Of a stretch of 64,000 bases of DNA, positions 44,171-54,115 are shown piece by piece (position 1 is the first letter of the stretch; each line of letters starts with the position of its first letter). The position numbers were made by a program, and so were the translations under genes. Origin of the DNA: Pseudorhodoferax sp965279475 (GTDB lineage Bacteria; Pseudomonadota; Gammaproteobacteria; Burkholderiales; Burkholderiaceae_C); NCBI GenBank assembly GCA_965279475.1, contig CBDIIA010000003.1, positions 4,650,001-4,714,000 on the forward strand, read 5' to 3'. The notes beneath the pieces were generated by a model, which was not told the DNA's origin, did not search any database, and saw only the letters and a program-made list of their open reading frames with translations.

Positions 44171-45094
44171 ATGTTGAACCTTCCTGCGCATGCCGACCTC
44201 AGCGTCCTGCCGCGCCGCTCCCTGTTGATCAGCGCCATCGGGCTGCTGGCCCTGCCGGCCGCACCGGCCGCGCAACGCGCAACGGATGCATCCCGGCCAC
44301 CCGCTGCGACCGCCATCGCGCCACCCGATGCCGGTCCGTGGCCACACGCCGCGCAGGTGCCGGGCGGCGTGGCCCGCCTGTCGCTCGGCCCTGCCGCCAC
44401 GCGGCCGGTGGCCCATGCAGAGGCCGATGTGCCGCTGATGGTGCTGGGCGACGCGACCGCATGGACCGCGCTGGTCGGCATCCCGCTCGCGGCAACGCCC
44501 GGCACCGCGAGCATCACGGTCCGTGGCAGTGACGGGGTCGATCGGCAAGTCGCCTACACGATTGCACCCAAGCAGTACCGCGAGCAGCGCCTGAAGGTGG
44601 CGCCCGGCACCGTCGACCTGTCTCCTGACAACCAGGCACGCTACGAGCGCGAGCACGCACATCTCGCCCAGGTGATGGCGACATTCACCGAACCGCGGCT
44701 GAACGAACTGCGCATGCGCGTGCCGGTGCCCGGGCGCCGCTCCAGTTCCTTCGGGCTGCGGCGCGTGTTCAACGGCCAGTCGCGCAATCCCCACAGTGGC
44801 ATGGACATCGCGGCCCCCACTGGCACGCCGGTCCTTGCGCCATTGCCCGGCCGCGTGATCGACACGGGCGACTACTTCTTCAACGGCCACACCGTGTGGC
44901 TCGACCACGGCGGCGGCTTGTTGAGCATGTATTGCCACCTGAGTGCCATCGATGCCAGGCCTGGCGACGTGGTCAAGACCAGTGAGCGCTTTGCGGCCGT
45001 GGGCGCCACCGGCCGCGTGACCGGGCCGCACCTGCATTGGGCGGTGCTGCTGAACCGCGCGATGGTGGACCCAGCGCTGTTCATCGCGGGCTGA
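44171..45094 (+). CDS. M23-family metallopeptidase (LytM endopeptidase type)
   Basis: 307 residues from ATG 44171; an ATG at 44114 overlapping the previous stop would add 19 residues. An RRSLLISAIGLLALPAAPAAQ signal targets it to the periplasm. The N-terminal domain carries an immunoglobulin-like beta fold (VPLMVLGDATAWTALVGIPL). The C-terminal peptidase has both zinc motifs, HSGMDIAAP (HxxxD) and HLHW (HxH), preceded by SSFGLRRVFNG. It should cut peptidoglycan crosslinks or act in cell separation. Confidence 0.9.
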   Translation: MLNLPAHADLSVLPRRSLLISAIGLLALPAAPAAQRATDASRPPAATAIAPPDAGPWPHAAQVPGGVARLSLGPAATRPVAHAEADVPLMVLGDATAWTALVGIPLAATPGTASITVRGSDGVDRQVAYTIAPKQYREQRLKVAPGTVDLSPDNQARYEREHAHLAQVMATFTEPRLNELRMRVPVPGRRSSSFGLRRVFNGQSRNPHSGMDIAAPTGTPVLAPLPGRVIDTGDYFFNGHTVWLDHGGGLLSMYCHLSAIDARPGDVVKTSERFAAVGATGRVTGPHLHWAVLLNRAMVDPALFIAG

Positions 45095-45271
45095 GTGCAG
45101 CCACCGCTGCAGCGCCCTTTGCGCATCCATCCGCATGTGGCTCCCACGCGTCTCCTGAATCTGGTGTGAACAGGCCCTCTCCCTCAGAGAGAGGACGGCC
45201 TGACCCGCCCGTGGTATGTTGTACCGCAGCGCCTACACCGTCGCCGACTGTTTCGCGGAGCCGCAATTCGA

Positions 45272-46882
45272 ATGGAACTCCAACCGCCCGACAACCTCGT
45301 GCTGCTCGCCCAACTGGACGCGGCGCGGCAGTTGCTCGAACGCAACCAGGTCGAGGCCGCCAGGGACCAGGCGTCCGCCGTCCTGAAGGCTGCCGAAGAC
45401 CGTGACGACCGTTGGATGCAGGGCCAGGCCCTCATGGCGCTGGCGCAATACGACCGCGTGGTAGGCCGGTTTCGCCGCGGCATCGTCTCGGTGCTGCGCG
45501 CGGTGCAGCTGTTTCGCCTGGACGGCGACATTGCCGGGGAAGCAACTGCACTGGCTTTGCTGGCCCATGCCAGCAGCCTGCTGGGCCGCGATGAGGAAGC
45601 GGTCGAGGCGGGCTTGCTGGCCGTGCGGCTCGGCAGCCTGCTGCCGCCGGGCGCCCAGCAGGTGCATCTCTACAACTACCTCGGCACCAGCTATCTGTGG
45701 AGCAAGAGCTTCGGCGACGCAGAGGTTGCACTGCGCGAAGCCGAGCGGCTGGCCGTGTCGGGCGGCCACGATGGCCACGTGCTGCTGCCGCGCATCAACC
45801 TGGCCTGGCTGGAGTTGGTGAGACTGTCCGAAGAGCGCTATTTCAACGGCGTGTTGCCCGATACGCAGGCGCTGGAAACACGACTCGCGCAGTGTGCGGA
45901 CCTGTTCGAGAGCGACGCCCCGTTTCCGGGTCTGCCCGGTGTGCGTGCGGTGCTGCAGCGGTTCGGCCGCTGCGCCCATGCGCTGCTGCATTGCTGGCGC
46001 GGCGAGCCCGACGCCGCCGCACAGTGGCTGAACACCGCGCGCGACCCCGACAAACCGGGCAACTATGCCGAAGTGGCCAACTTCGTCGTGCACTGGGTCG
46101 GCGCCGAGATCCATTGGGCGCGCGGCGATCTGCAAGCCGCACAGCAAGAGGCCTCGGTGCTGATCGACCGTGCGGGCGACGTCGAATTCGAGCAGATGGC
46201 GTATATCGGCCACATGCTGCTGACGCAGATCTACAGCCAGCAAGGCCGCGATGCCGTGGCGTTGACGGAAGAGCGCCGCTACCGGCGCCGCCAGTTGCGT
46301 GTGCGGGCCGACAGCCTCGACAGCCGCCACCGCGTGGTGCAGGCGCAGTTGGACATGCGTGCCAGCAAGCGTGATCTGCACCAGCTGGCGACCCATGCGC
46401 AGGAACTGGAGCGCCTGTCGTTCGAAGACTCGCTGACGGGCATTCCCAACCGCCGCCGCTTCGAGGTGCAGTTGTCGAGCGCTCTGGCGGCAGGGCCGAG
46501 CCCGACGCCACCGACCTGCGTGGCGCTGATCGACCTGGACGACTTCAAACAGATCAACGACACGCATTCGCACGAGGCCGGCGACGAGGTCCTGAAGACG
46601 GTGGCGCAGGCAATCCGTGGTGCGGTGCGCGAAACCGATCTGGCGGCGCGGCTTGGCGGCGACGAGTTCGTGGTGCTGTTTGCGCGCACGACCCTGGAGC
46701 AGGCGCGCGCGATGTGCGAGCGCATTCAGGCAGCGGTGGCCGCGCTGCGCTGGGCGCAGTGGTCGCCGGGCCTGCAGGTGCGGCTCAGTATCGGCATTGC
46801 CGAATCACGCGCCGGCGACAGCGCGGCCGAATTGTTGAAGCGCAGCGACAGCGCGATGTTCCTGGCCAAGAAGCAGGGCTGA
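45272..46882 (+). CDS. Diguanylate cyclase with N-terminal TPR-like region
   Basis: 536 residues. Residues 1-370 are nearly all helical with TPR-like pairs (GEATALALLAHASSLLGRDEEAVEAGLLAVR, LYNYLGTSYLWSKSFGDAEVALREAE region); a coiled linker (360-390) leads into a GGDEF domain (about 391-536). The catalytic motif LGGDEFVVL begins at 461 and the inhibitory site RETD is five residues ahead of it, so it should be an active, product-inhibited c-di-GMP synthase. No membrane span. It resembles the cytoplasmic TPR-GGDEF group that senses protein partners. Confidence 0.9.
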   Translation: MELQPPDNLVLLAQLDAARQLLERNQVEAARDQASAVLKAAEDRDDRWMQGQALMALAQYDRVVGRFRRGIVSVLRAVQLFRLDGDIAGEATALALLAHASSLLGRDEEAVEAGLLAVRLGSLLPPGAQQVHLYNYLGTSYLWSKSFGDAEVALREAERLAVSGGHDGHVLLPRINLAWLELVRLSEERYFNGVLPDTQALETRLAQCADLFESDAPFPGLPGVRAVLQRFGRCAHALLHCWRGEPDAAAQWLNTARDPDKPGNYAEVANFVVHWVGAEIHWARGDLQAAQQEASVLIDRAGDVEFEQMAYIGHMLLTQIYSQQGRDAVALTEERRYRRRQLRVRADSLDSRHRVVQAQLDMRASKRDLHQLATHAQELERLSFEDSLTGIPNRRRFEVQLSSALAAGPSPTPPTCVALIDLDDFKQINDTHSHEAGDEVLKTVAQAIRGAVRETDLAARLGGDEFVVLFARTTLEQARAMCERIQAAVAALRWAQWSPGLQVRLSIGIAESRAGDSAAELLKRSDSAMFLAKKQG

Positions 46883-46975
46883 CGTTTCCCTGAAAAGGCT
46901 CGCCGAGGTGCCGATCGAGCGGATGACGCGCATACAGCCTTCTTGTGACTCTGTGGCCTCCGTGTTCCTTGCCGC

Positions 46976-47887
46976 TCACCCGTGACTCAGCACGTCACGG
47001 TGCGCGTCCTCGCTGAAGTAGTCGCAGACGAAGGTGACGAACGCGCTGACCTTGGGGCTCACCAGTCGGTGTGACGCATGCAGCACCCAGACTTCGGTCA
47101 CCGGTGCGGTCGACAAACCCCAACTCACCAGCCGGCCTGAAGCGAGTGCGTCGACCGCGATCGTGCGCGGGATCATAGCGGCCCCCGCGCCGCCCAGGAC
47201 GGCGTCGCGCACCGACAGCGGCGACGCCAGGCGCAACACGGCCTGCGGATGGAACACTCTCTCCAGGCCGGTCTGCTCGTCGATGACGGACCACGTCTCG
47301 TCGTGCGCCGCTCCCGTCCGCATGACTGCCGGGAAGCGGGCAGGTCCATCCGCTTGCGCATCGACGGGGGGACGAGGCAAGCCGGGGGGAGCGACCAGCA
47401 TCAACCGATTGCGCAAGAAGCATCGCCCCACGAGTTCGCTGTCCGGGCGCGGGTTCACGCGGATGACGATGTCGACTTCGTCGGCGACGAGATCGACGAA
47501 GCGATCGTCGGTGGCGACTTCCAGCAGCACCTCCGGGAACGCGGCCAGGAATGCGGCGGCCAGCGCACCCAGACTCGTCTGCGCGAACAACAGCGGCACG
47601 CTGACGCGCAGGCGCCCACTCGGTCGACCCAGCCCGGCCTTGACATCCTGCAGCGCCTCTGCGATCTCGCCCATGGGCAAGCCGGTACGCATGTGCAGGG
47701 CAACACCCTCGTCCGTCAGGCGCAGCGTGCGCGAGCCGCGCTCGATCAGCCGCACGCCCAGGCTCTTCTCGAGCTCTCGGACGCGGCGCGACAGCGTCGC
47801 CTTCGGCTGTGCGCTCGCGCGGCTGGCGCGGCCGAAACCTCCGTGGGTGGCGACAAGGTGGAAATCGGCGAGGGCATGAAGATCCAT
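46976..47887 (-). CDS. LysR-family transcriptional regulator
   Basis: 303 residues from ATG 47887. Winged helix FGRASRASAQPKATLSRRVRELEKSLG with an atypical, alanine-rich second helix; effector domain with LRVSVPLLFAQTSLGALAAAF and the VLGGAGAAMIPRTIAVD motif, as in the AaeR/CrgA-like group. Divergent from the small gene at 47991 across 103 bp, which is therefore its first candidate target. Confidence 0.9.
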   Translation of the reverse strand: MDLHALADFHLVATHGGFGRASRASAQPKATLSRRVRELEKSLGVRLIERGSRTLRLTDEGVALHMRTGLPMGEIAEALQDVKAGLGRPSGRLRVSVPLLFAQTSLGALAAAFLAAFPEVLLEVATDDRFVDLVADEVDIVIRVNPRPDSELVGRCFLRNRLMLVAPPGLPRPPVDAQADGPARFPAVMRTGAAHDETWSVIDEQTGLERVFHPQAVLRLASPLSVRDAVLGGAGAAMIPRTIAVDALASGRLVSWGLSTAPVTEVWVLHASHRLVSPKVSAFVTFVCDYFSEDAHRDVLSHG

Positions 47888-47990
47888 GAATGTTCCGAAA
47901 ATGAGACGAGCTGTCCAAATTCTGAAGTCTATGCGCCAGGAGGGAGACGACCTATCCTTCAGTCCATGTTCAACCCACCAGGAGATCGTC

Positions 47991-48392
47991 ATGACCTCGT
48001 CCACTGACCCCCAACGCGTTCTGTTCATCGGCCAACAGCCCGAGACCGTCGATTTTTCGGACCCGGCGCTGCCGCCCGGCTTCGACGCCGCGAAGATCCA
48101 CGCCGGCATCGCGATCGGCATGCAGCAGATGGCCGACCGCGGCTGGGCCGCCGAGCTGTGCCTTGTGCCGCCCGACGCCTCGGCGACCGAGATGGTGACG
48201 AAGCAGCTCGCCGGCAATGCCTACGATTGCGTCGTGATCGGCGGCGGCATCCGCATCCCGCCAAAGAGCCTGCTGCTCTTCGAGCAGTTGGTGAACGCCG
48301 TGCACCGGGCCGCACCTTCCACTGCCATCGCCTTCAACACCTCGCCGCAGGACACGGGGGACGCGGCGGCGCGGTGGTTCGGGCGTGACTGA
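47991..48392 (+). CDS. Small conserved-looking protein of unknown function
   Basis: 133 residues from ATG 47991, ACCAGGAG upstream. Reads as a compact alpha/beta fold: VLFIGQQPETVDF, a helix (AKIHAGIAIGMQQMADRG), WAAELCLVPPDA, then CVVIGGGIRIPPK and a last helix. It is reminiscent of small flavodoxin- or receiver-like folds, but lacks the phospho-acceptor aspartates. Divergent from a LysR gene. Function unknown. Confidence 0.7.
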   Translation: MTSSTDPQRVLFIGQQPETVDFSDPALPPGFDAAKIHAGIAIGMQQMADRGWAAELCLVPPDASATEMVTKQLAGNAYDCVVIGGGIRIPPKSLLLFEQLVNAVHRAAPSTAIAFNTSPQDTGDAAARWFGRD

Positions 48393-48515
48393 GGACGGGG
48401 CGTCCGCGCAGTTCGGTCCTGGGTCTCCCACGCATCGCCGCCTCGTCGTGAACATACCCGTACACGATCGATCAACCCGACCTCCGTGAATTCAACGAAC
48501 GACCAACGCACGGCA

Positions 48516-48565
48516 CTAGGAGCCTGTCGGGCCTGGGCATGGCCCCGCGCCCGACAGGTTCCTAG
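48516..48565. terminator. Long hairpin between convergent genes
   Basis: CTAGGAGCCTGTCGGGC (48516-48532) pairs with GCCCGACAGGTTCCTAG (48549-48565), 16 of 17 positions, loop 16 bases. The right arm overlaps the glsA stop codon. It lies between a plus-strand and a minus-strand gene and can serve as a bidirectional terminator, though T-runs are absent. Confidence 0.55.
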
Positions 48566-49482
48566 AACACCGACAACCCGGTACGCGCGACGAACATCTC
48601 GAGCGCCTTCATGCCGAGCAGCGAGTTGCCGGTGGCGTCGAGCGCCGGCGACCACACGGCCAGCGTCAGGCGGTCGGGCACGACGGCGACGATGCCGCCA
48701 CCGACACCGCTCTTGCACGGCAGGCCGATGCGGTAGGCGAACTCGCCGGCCGCATCGTAGGTGCCGCAGGTCAGCATCAGCGCATTGATGCGGCGCGCCT
48801 GCCGCTCGCTGACCACGCCGGTCCCCGGCCTACGCGGGTGCGCGCCGTCGTGGCACAGATAACCCGCCGCACGGGCCAGCTGCTGGCAGCTCATGCGGAT
48901 CGCGCACTGGTGGAAGTACAGGTCGAGCACGGCACCGACCTCGTTGTCGAGCTTGCCGAAGCTCTTCATGAAGTTGGCCAGTGCGACGTTGCGAAAACCC
49001 GTGGCGGCCTCGGAGTCGGCCACCTCGTCGTCGAAGCCGATCGGCTCGCCGGCCAGGCTGCTGATCAGCGCCAGCAGGTCGGCCTTGGCGTCGCGGCCAA
49101 AGCAGCTCAGCAGCCGGTCGGCCACGGCGATGGCGCCGGCATTGATGAACGGGTTGCGCGGCTTGCCCTGCTCGTGCTCCAGCTGCACCAGCGAATTGAA
49201 CGGATTGCCCGACGGCTCACGGCCGATACGCGCCCACAGGTCTTCGCCGATGCGCTGCATCGCCATCGTCAGCGTGAACAACTTGGAGATGCTCTGGATG
49301 GAAAACGGCACTGCGCCATCACCGGCCGTCGCCTCTTCGCCGCCGCAGGTGCGCAACGCGATGCCGAAGTGCCGAGCGTCGATCCGCGCGAGTGCCGGGA
49401 TGTAGGTGGCGACCTGGCCGGCAGCGCCGAGTTCGGGCGCGAGCGTAGCGACGATGTCGTCGAGGATCGGTTGGAATTGCAT
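48562..49482 (-). CDS. glsA: Glutaminase
   Basis: 306 residues, the size of bacterial GlsA (beta-lactamase-like fold), converting glutamine to glutamate and ammonia. The serine/lysine catalytic pair is in FSIQSISKLFTL (S64, K67). Conserved blocks GREPSGNPFNSL, GKPRNPFINAGAI and GVGGGIVAVVPDRL follow. Start ATG 49482; the gene is followed by the hairpin at 48516-48565. Confidence 0.95.
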   Translation of the reverse strand: MQFQPILDDIVATLAPELGAAGQVATYIPALARIDARHFGIALRTCGGEEATAGDGAVPFSIQSISKLFTLTMAMQRIGEDLWARIGREPSGNPFNSLVQLEHEQGKPRNPFINAGAIAVADRLLSCFGRDAKADLLALISSLAGEPIGFDDEVADSEAATGFRNVALANFMKSFGKLDNEVGAVLDLYFHQCAIRMSCQQLARAAGYLCHDGAHPRRPGTGVVSERQARRINALMLTCGTYDAAGEFAYRIGLPCKSGVGGGIVAVVPDRLTLAVWSPALDATGNSLLGMKALEMFVARTGLSVF

Positions 49483-49551
49483 GGCGGTGCCGGGCGTTGC
49501 GGTGCGGAACCGCAGATTCTCTCCGCAAGCCGCGCCGCCGCCCGCCCCGCA

Positions 49552-49839
49552 CTATTCGTCGAGCAGGTCGTACAGGCCGGGGCGGCTGGTCTCGACGAAC
49601 AAGGGCATGTCTTCGAGATGGGCACGCGGGCCGATGGCCAGGTTGTTGTCGGCCAGCGCAGTCAGTACCGCGACGCCCTTGGCGAGCGCGTCGCCATAGG
49701 TGCGCGACGGTGATTCGGCGTCGACCAGCACCTCGAAATCGTCTTCGACGTCGAAACGCTCGAGGACGACCCAGCTGAATTCGCCGACCTTGCGCTCTTC
49801 GACCGTCAGGGCCAAGGATCTCAGCGAGGTCAGGGGCAT
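49552..49839 (-). CDS. Small acidic protein of unknown function
   Basis: 95 residues from ATG 49839 with GCGGAGAGA upstream. Acidic, no signal or membrane span; the core VLERFDVEDDFEVLVDAE followed by a helix and a short tail resembles beta-alpha folds, but I recognise no family. Same strand as glsA, 69 bp upstream of it, and downstream of the GAF/PAS/GGDEF/EAL gene. Confidence 0.65.
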   Translation of the reverse strand: MPLTSLRSLALTVEERKVGEFSWVVLERFDVEDDFEVLVDAESPSRTYGDALAKGVAVLTALADNNLAIGPRAHLEDMPLFVETSRPGLYDLLDE

Positions 49840-49951
49840 CGGTCTCTCCGCGGCAGGGTTCGTGTGCGGTTCATGGTAGCAAACGCAGCGCGTGGTGCGC
49901 CCTCCTGTCACGCTCTTTTACGCCGCGTATCGCGGCGCCCGGTGGGGTGTT

Positions 49952-52900
49952 TCAGCCCGCGGTCTGCTGCGCGGCGATGAAAGCCTCGAGCTGGTCCAGC
50001 GGCAACGGCCGGCTGAACAGGTAGCCCTGGTAGGCGGTGCAGCCGTGGTGGGCCAGGAACACGCGCTGGCCTTCGGTCTCTACGCCTTCGGCGATGACGC
50101 CAAGCCCCAGGCTGCGCCCCAGCGCGATGATGGTCTGCACGATCGCCGTGTCGTTGGCGTCGGCCATGATGTCGCGCACGAACGACTGGTCGATCTTCAG
50201 CTGGTCGAGCGGCAGGCGCTTCAGGTACGACAGCGACGAGTAGCCGGTGCCGAAGTCGTCGAGCGAGAAACACACGCCGCGGGCCTTCAGCGCATCCATC
50301 TTGGCGATGGTCACGTCCATGTCGTCGACCATCAGGCTCTCCGTCAGCTCGATCTTCAGCCGGGTCGGGTCGGCGCCGCTGCGGTCGAGCTCGCTCACCA
50401 CGTGGGCCACGAAGTCCGGGTGGCGGAACTGGCCGGCGCTGACGTTGACCGACATGCTCAGCCGCACCGTCTCGGGCCGGTGCGCCCACGAGGCCAGCAG
50501 GCCGCAGGCCTCGCGCAACACCATCCGGCCCAGCTGCACGATCAGGCCGGTCTCCTCGGCCAGCGGGATGAACTCCGCCGGCGATACCAGCCCACGCTGC
50601 GGATGGCGCCAGCGCACCAGCGCCTCGACACCGGTCACCCGGCCGTCGGCGTCGGACTGCGGCTGGTAGTGCAGCAGCAGTTGCTGCTCCAGCAGGGCCA
50701 GCCGCAGATCGGCCTCGAACGCGGCGCGCGCGGTCAGCGCGGCCTGCAGGCCGGGGTCGAAGAACCTCAGCGTGTTGCGCCCCGCCCCCTTGGCCTGGTA
50801 CATCGCGATGTCGGCCTGTTTCAGCAGCTCGCCGACGCTGTCCTTCTGGCCGGTGAACACGGCGATGCCGATGCTGGCGGTGCTCTGGTGCACCTGCTCG
50901 CCGATCTGGTAGGGCGCGCTCAGCGCCGTGAGCAGCTTGTCGCCGACCGCGCGTGCCTGCGCAACCACCTCGTGCGGCTCCTCGCTCAGCGCTTCGAGCA
51001 TCACGACGAACTCGTCGCCGCCGAGCCGGGCCACGGTGTCGACGCCGCGCACGTTGGCGGTAAGCCGCGCGCCCACCTGTTCGAGCATGCGGTCGCCGCG
51101 CTCGTGGCCCACCGTGTCGTTCAACGTCTTGAAGTTGTCCAGGTCGATGAACAGCAGCGCGCCGCCCATGCCGCTGTGGGCGCTGGTCGCCAGCGCCTGC
51201 TCCAGCTGATCGGCCAGCATCAGCCGGTTGGGCAGGCCGGTCAGCAGGTCGTAGAAGGCCAGCGTGTGGATGCGGCGTTCGGCCGACTTGCGCTGCGAGA
51301 TGTCGGTGTTGATCGCCAGGATCGACTGCGGTGCCCCGTCGTCGTCGCGCACCAGCGTCCAGTGGCCTTCGACCTGCAGATGGCTGCCGTCCTTGCGGCG
51401 CTGCAGGATCTCGCCGCGCCATTCGTCATGCGTCAGCACCGCATGGGTCGCTTCGGCAAAGGCCGACGGTTCCTCATACAGCAGTTCGGCGATGGAGCTG
51501 CCGACGGCCTCTTCGGCACTCCAGCCATACAGGCGCTCGGCGCTGCGGTTCCAGTACAGCACGTGGTGGTCGATGCTGCGCACGATGATCGCGTCCTGCG
51601 CCTGGTCGAGCAGCGAGGCCTGGTGGCGGATCTGCGCATCGGACTGCTGGCGCTCCATCTCGCCGGCGATGCGGGCCGCGAAGATGCGCAGGGTCGGCAC
51701 CACGAAACCGGCGTCCTGCAGCGGATCGCGGAACAGCAGGAACAGCTGGCCCACATGCGCGCCCGCCGCGTTGTCCAGCCGCAGGCCGACGTAGGCCTGG
51801 GCATCGAACGCGGCCAGCGAATGGTCTTCGGGGAAACGCGCACCCAGATCCTGCGCGACCACCAGTTGGTCGGCATCGCGCAGCAACTCGCAAGGGCTGC
51901 CGGCGATCGCGTAGTCGAAGTTGTCGATGCTGCGTCCCTGCAAGACCGCCGCGATGGTGCGTGCGCGGGCAGGCTCGCCGGGCAGCAGCTGGCTCACGAA
52001 ACCGCCGCTCGCGCCCAGCGCGTCCGCCGCCTGGCGCGCCAGGTGCTGGAAGAATTCCTTGCCGGTGTGCGTCGACACGGCGGCGGCCACCTTCAGCACC
52101 GCCTGCTGCACGCGCTGCTGCTCCTGCTGCGCCTGCAGCAGGCCGATGCCGAAGGCCAGGTCGTCGGCCAGGTCTTCGAGCAGCCGGATCTCGTCGGGCC
52201 CCGCCAGCACGACCTCGCCGGCGTACAGGCACAGCACGCCGAAGCAGCGCCCCTTGCGGCGCAGCGGCAGGCACAACGCCCCGCGGAACCCGTAGCGCAG
52301 CGTGCGCTCGGCCCAGGGCCGGTCCTGCTTGTTCTGCGCCAGATCGGCCACGACGACGGTGCGGGCATCGCGGATGCTGCGGCCGATCGCACCGCGCCCG
52401 TGCGGCGTGCGGTCCGACCACGACGGGCGGACGTCCAGCAGATAGTCGGTTCCGGTGCCGGACCAGGCCATCGGTTTCACCGACTGCTCGGCATCGTCCT
52501 GCGCAAACCCGACCCAGGCCATGCGGTAGCCGCCGATGTCCACGCAGATGCGGCAGATGGTCTGCAGCAGCGTCTGTTCGTCGCCGCCACGCACCAGAAT
52601 CTCGTTGCAGGCCCGCAGCATGCGCTGGGCCCGGCTGATGCGCGCGATCTCGCGGTCGGCCGCCTCGCGCTGGGTGACGTCGGTTGCGATGACCAGGCGC
52701 GCCGACTGGCCGTTGAAGTCGATCGCGCCGGCCGAGATGTCCATCACGATGATCGAGCCGTCCTTGCGGCGGTGGTTGCGCCGGCCGACGAACATGGCCT
52801 CGCGCCCCGGGCTCTGCTGCACGCTCTGCACCACCTCGGCCGAGGGTTCGGCCCACAGGGCATGGGCGCGCAGCGACAGGAATTCGGCCTCGCTGTAGCC

Positions 52901-54115
52901 GTAGTGGACGACGGCCGCCTGGTTCACCGCCACGACCCGCAGGCCCGCCGTCTCGTAGACCCACATCGGATGCGGGTTGCGTGCGAACAGCAGCCGGTAT
53001 TGCGTCTCGGAGCTGTGCAGTTGCGCGGCGATGCGGTGGCGCTGCAGCGTCGCGCCCAGGGCCTCGGCCAGCACCTGCAGGTTGACCAGGTCGTGGTCGG
53101 AGAACACATCGGGCGTGCCGGCCCCAACGACCAGCGAACCGATGAGCCTGCCGTCCTCGCGCAGCGGCGCCACCGCCAGCGAACGGGTGCCGGTGAGCCG
53201 GCAGGCGTCGCCATCGACCCGCGGGTCCACCAGCGCATCGCCGCAAACCAAGGCTTCGCCGCTGCGCAACGAATGGCCGCTCAGGCTGTTCTCGACCGTG
53301 AAGCGCCGCCCCAGCGCGCCGCGCAGCGTGCCCGCCGCCGCGCGACAGACCAGCACGTCGCCGTCGATCAGCATCAGCTGCGCACCCGAGCCGCCGACGA
53401 AGGCGCAGGCACGCTCGGCCATCAGGTCGAGCATGGATTGCAGATCGAGCGAGGAAGAGGCCAGCTCCTGCTGCAGCCGCACGATGCCGATCTGCGTGAC
53501 CAGATCGCGCGAACGCTGCGTCGGTGCGACGCCCTTGCCGACCGCGTCGCTGCCACGATCGGAGATGCCGCGCAGCAGCCCCCGCACCGCATCGGCGACG
53601 CCACCGGTCGCGGCGGCGCGTGTGTCCAGGCGCTCACGCCGCAGCTCCAGCTCCAGCATGGCCTGGCGGGCCAGCACTTCGAGCGTCTCGCGCTGCACCG
53701 GCGTAAGCTCGCGCGGCTGATGGTCCTGCACCGCCAGCGTGCCCAGCGCGAAACCGGCAGCCGAGATCAGCGGCACACCGGCGTAGAAGCGGATGTGGGG
53801 CTCACCGGTGACGAAAGGGTTGCCGGCGAACAGACTGTCGCGCGCCGTGTCCGGCACGACGAGGGTGCGCCGCTGGGCGATGCACACCGCGCAGAACGCG
53901 TGGGTGCGGTCGGTCGATTCGGCCGCGATCCCCACGCGCGACTTGAACCACTGCCGGCGGTCGTCGATCAGGGTCAGGGTCGCCATCGGCGTTTCGCAGA
54001 TCGCCGCCGCGAGCCGGGTGAGGCGGTCGAACACGTCTTCGGGGGGCGTGTCGAGAATGCGGTAGGTCTCGAGGTCCGCAAGCCGCAACAATTCGTGGTC
54101 GGCGGCGTCAGCCAT
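49952..54115 (-). CDS. Cytoplasmic multi-sensor GGDEF-EAL protein
   Basis: 1387 residues from ATG 54115, with no membrane span. Order of domains: GAF (about 20-165), GAF (210-365), PAS (370-490), GAF (500-665), GAF (670-825), PAS (830-955), GGDEF (960-1120), EAL (1130-1380). GGDEF is intact (ARLGGDEFVVM, about 1031) with an upstream RGVD inhibitory site. EAL is also intact (VEALVRW about 1164, ELTESL, DDFGTGYSSLSYL about 1287, EGVETE), so both c-di-GMP synthesis and hydrolysis are possible. The first GAF opens with ILDTPPEDVFDRLTRL, the pattern of GAF regulators responding to redox or small ligands. Net activity cannot be predicted. Confidence 0.93.
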   Translation of the reverse strand: MADAADHELLRLADLETYRILDTPPEDVFDRLTRLAAAICETPMATLTLIDDRRQWFKSRVGIAAESTDRTHAFCAVCIAQRRTLVVPDTARDSLFAGNPFVTGEPHIRFYAGVPLISAAGFALGTLAVQDHQPRELTPVQRETLEVLARQAMLELELRRERLDTRAAATGGVADAVRGLLRGISDRGSDAVGKGVAPTQRSRDLVTQIGIVRLQQELASSSLDLQSMLDLMAERACAFVGGSGAQLMLIDGDVLVCRAAAGTLRGALGRRFTVENSLSGHSLRSGEALVCGDALVDPRVDGDACRLTGTRSLAVAPLREDGRLIGSLVVGAGTPDVFSDHDLVNLQVLAEALGATLQRHRIAAQLHSSETQYRLLFARNPHPMWVYETAGLRVVAVNQAAVVHYGYSEAEFLSLRAHALWAEPSAEVVQSVQQSPGREAMFVGRRNHRRKDGSIIVMDISAGAIDFNGQSARLVIATDVTQREAADREIARISRAQRMLRACNEILVRGGDEQTLLQTICRICVDIGGYRMAWVGFAQDDAEQSVKPMAWSGTGTDYLLDVRPSWSDRTPHGRGAIGRSIRDARTVVVADLAQNKQDRPWAERTLRYGFRGALCLPLRRKGRCFGVLCLYAGEVVLAGPDEIRLLEDLADDLAFGIGLLQAQQEQQRVQQAVLKVAAAVSTHTGKEFFQHLARQAADALGASGGFVSQLLPGEPARARTIAAVLQGRSIDNFDYAIAGSPCELLRDADQLVVAQDLGARFPEDHSLAAFDAQAYVGLRLDNAAGAHVGQLFLLFRDPLQDAGFVVPTLRIFAARIAGEMERQQSDAQIRHQASLLDQAQDAIIVRSIDHHVLYWNRSAERLYGWSAEEAVGSSIAELLYEEPSAFAEATHAVLTHDEWRGEILQRRKDGSHLQVEGHWTLVRDDDGAPQSILAINTDISQRKSAERRIHTLAFYDLLTGLPNRLMLADQLEQALATSAHSGMGGALLFIDLDNFKTLNDTVGHERGDRMLEQVGARLTANVRGVDTVARLGGDEFVVMLEALSEEPHEVVAQARAVGDKLLTALSAPYQIGEQVHQSTASIGIAVFTGQKDSVGELLKQADIAMYQAKGAGRNTLRFFDPGLQAALTARAAFEADLRLALLEQQLLLHYQPQSDADGRVTGVEALVRWRHPQRGLVSPAEFIPLAEETGLIVQLGRMVLREACGLLASWAHRPETVRLSMSVNVSAGQFRHPDFVAHVVSELDRSGADPTRLKIELTESLMVDDMDVTIAKMDALKARGVCFSLDDFGTGYSSLSYLKRLPLDQLKIDQSFVRDIMADANDTAIVQTIIALGRSLGLGVIAEGVETEGQRVFLAHHGCTAYQGYLFSRPLPLDQLEAFIAAQQTAG

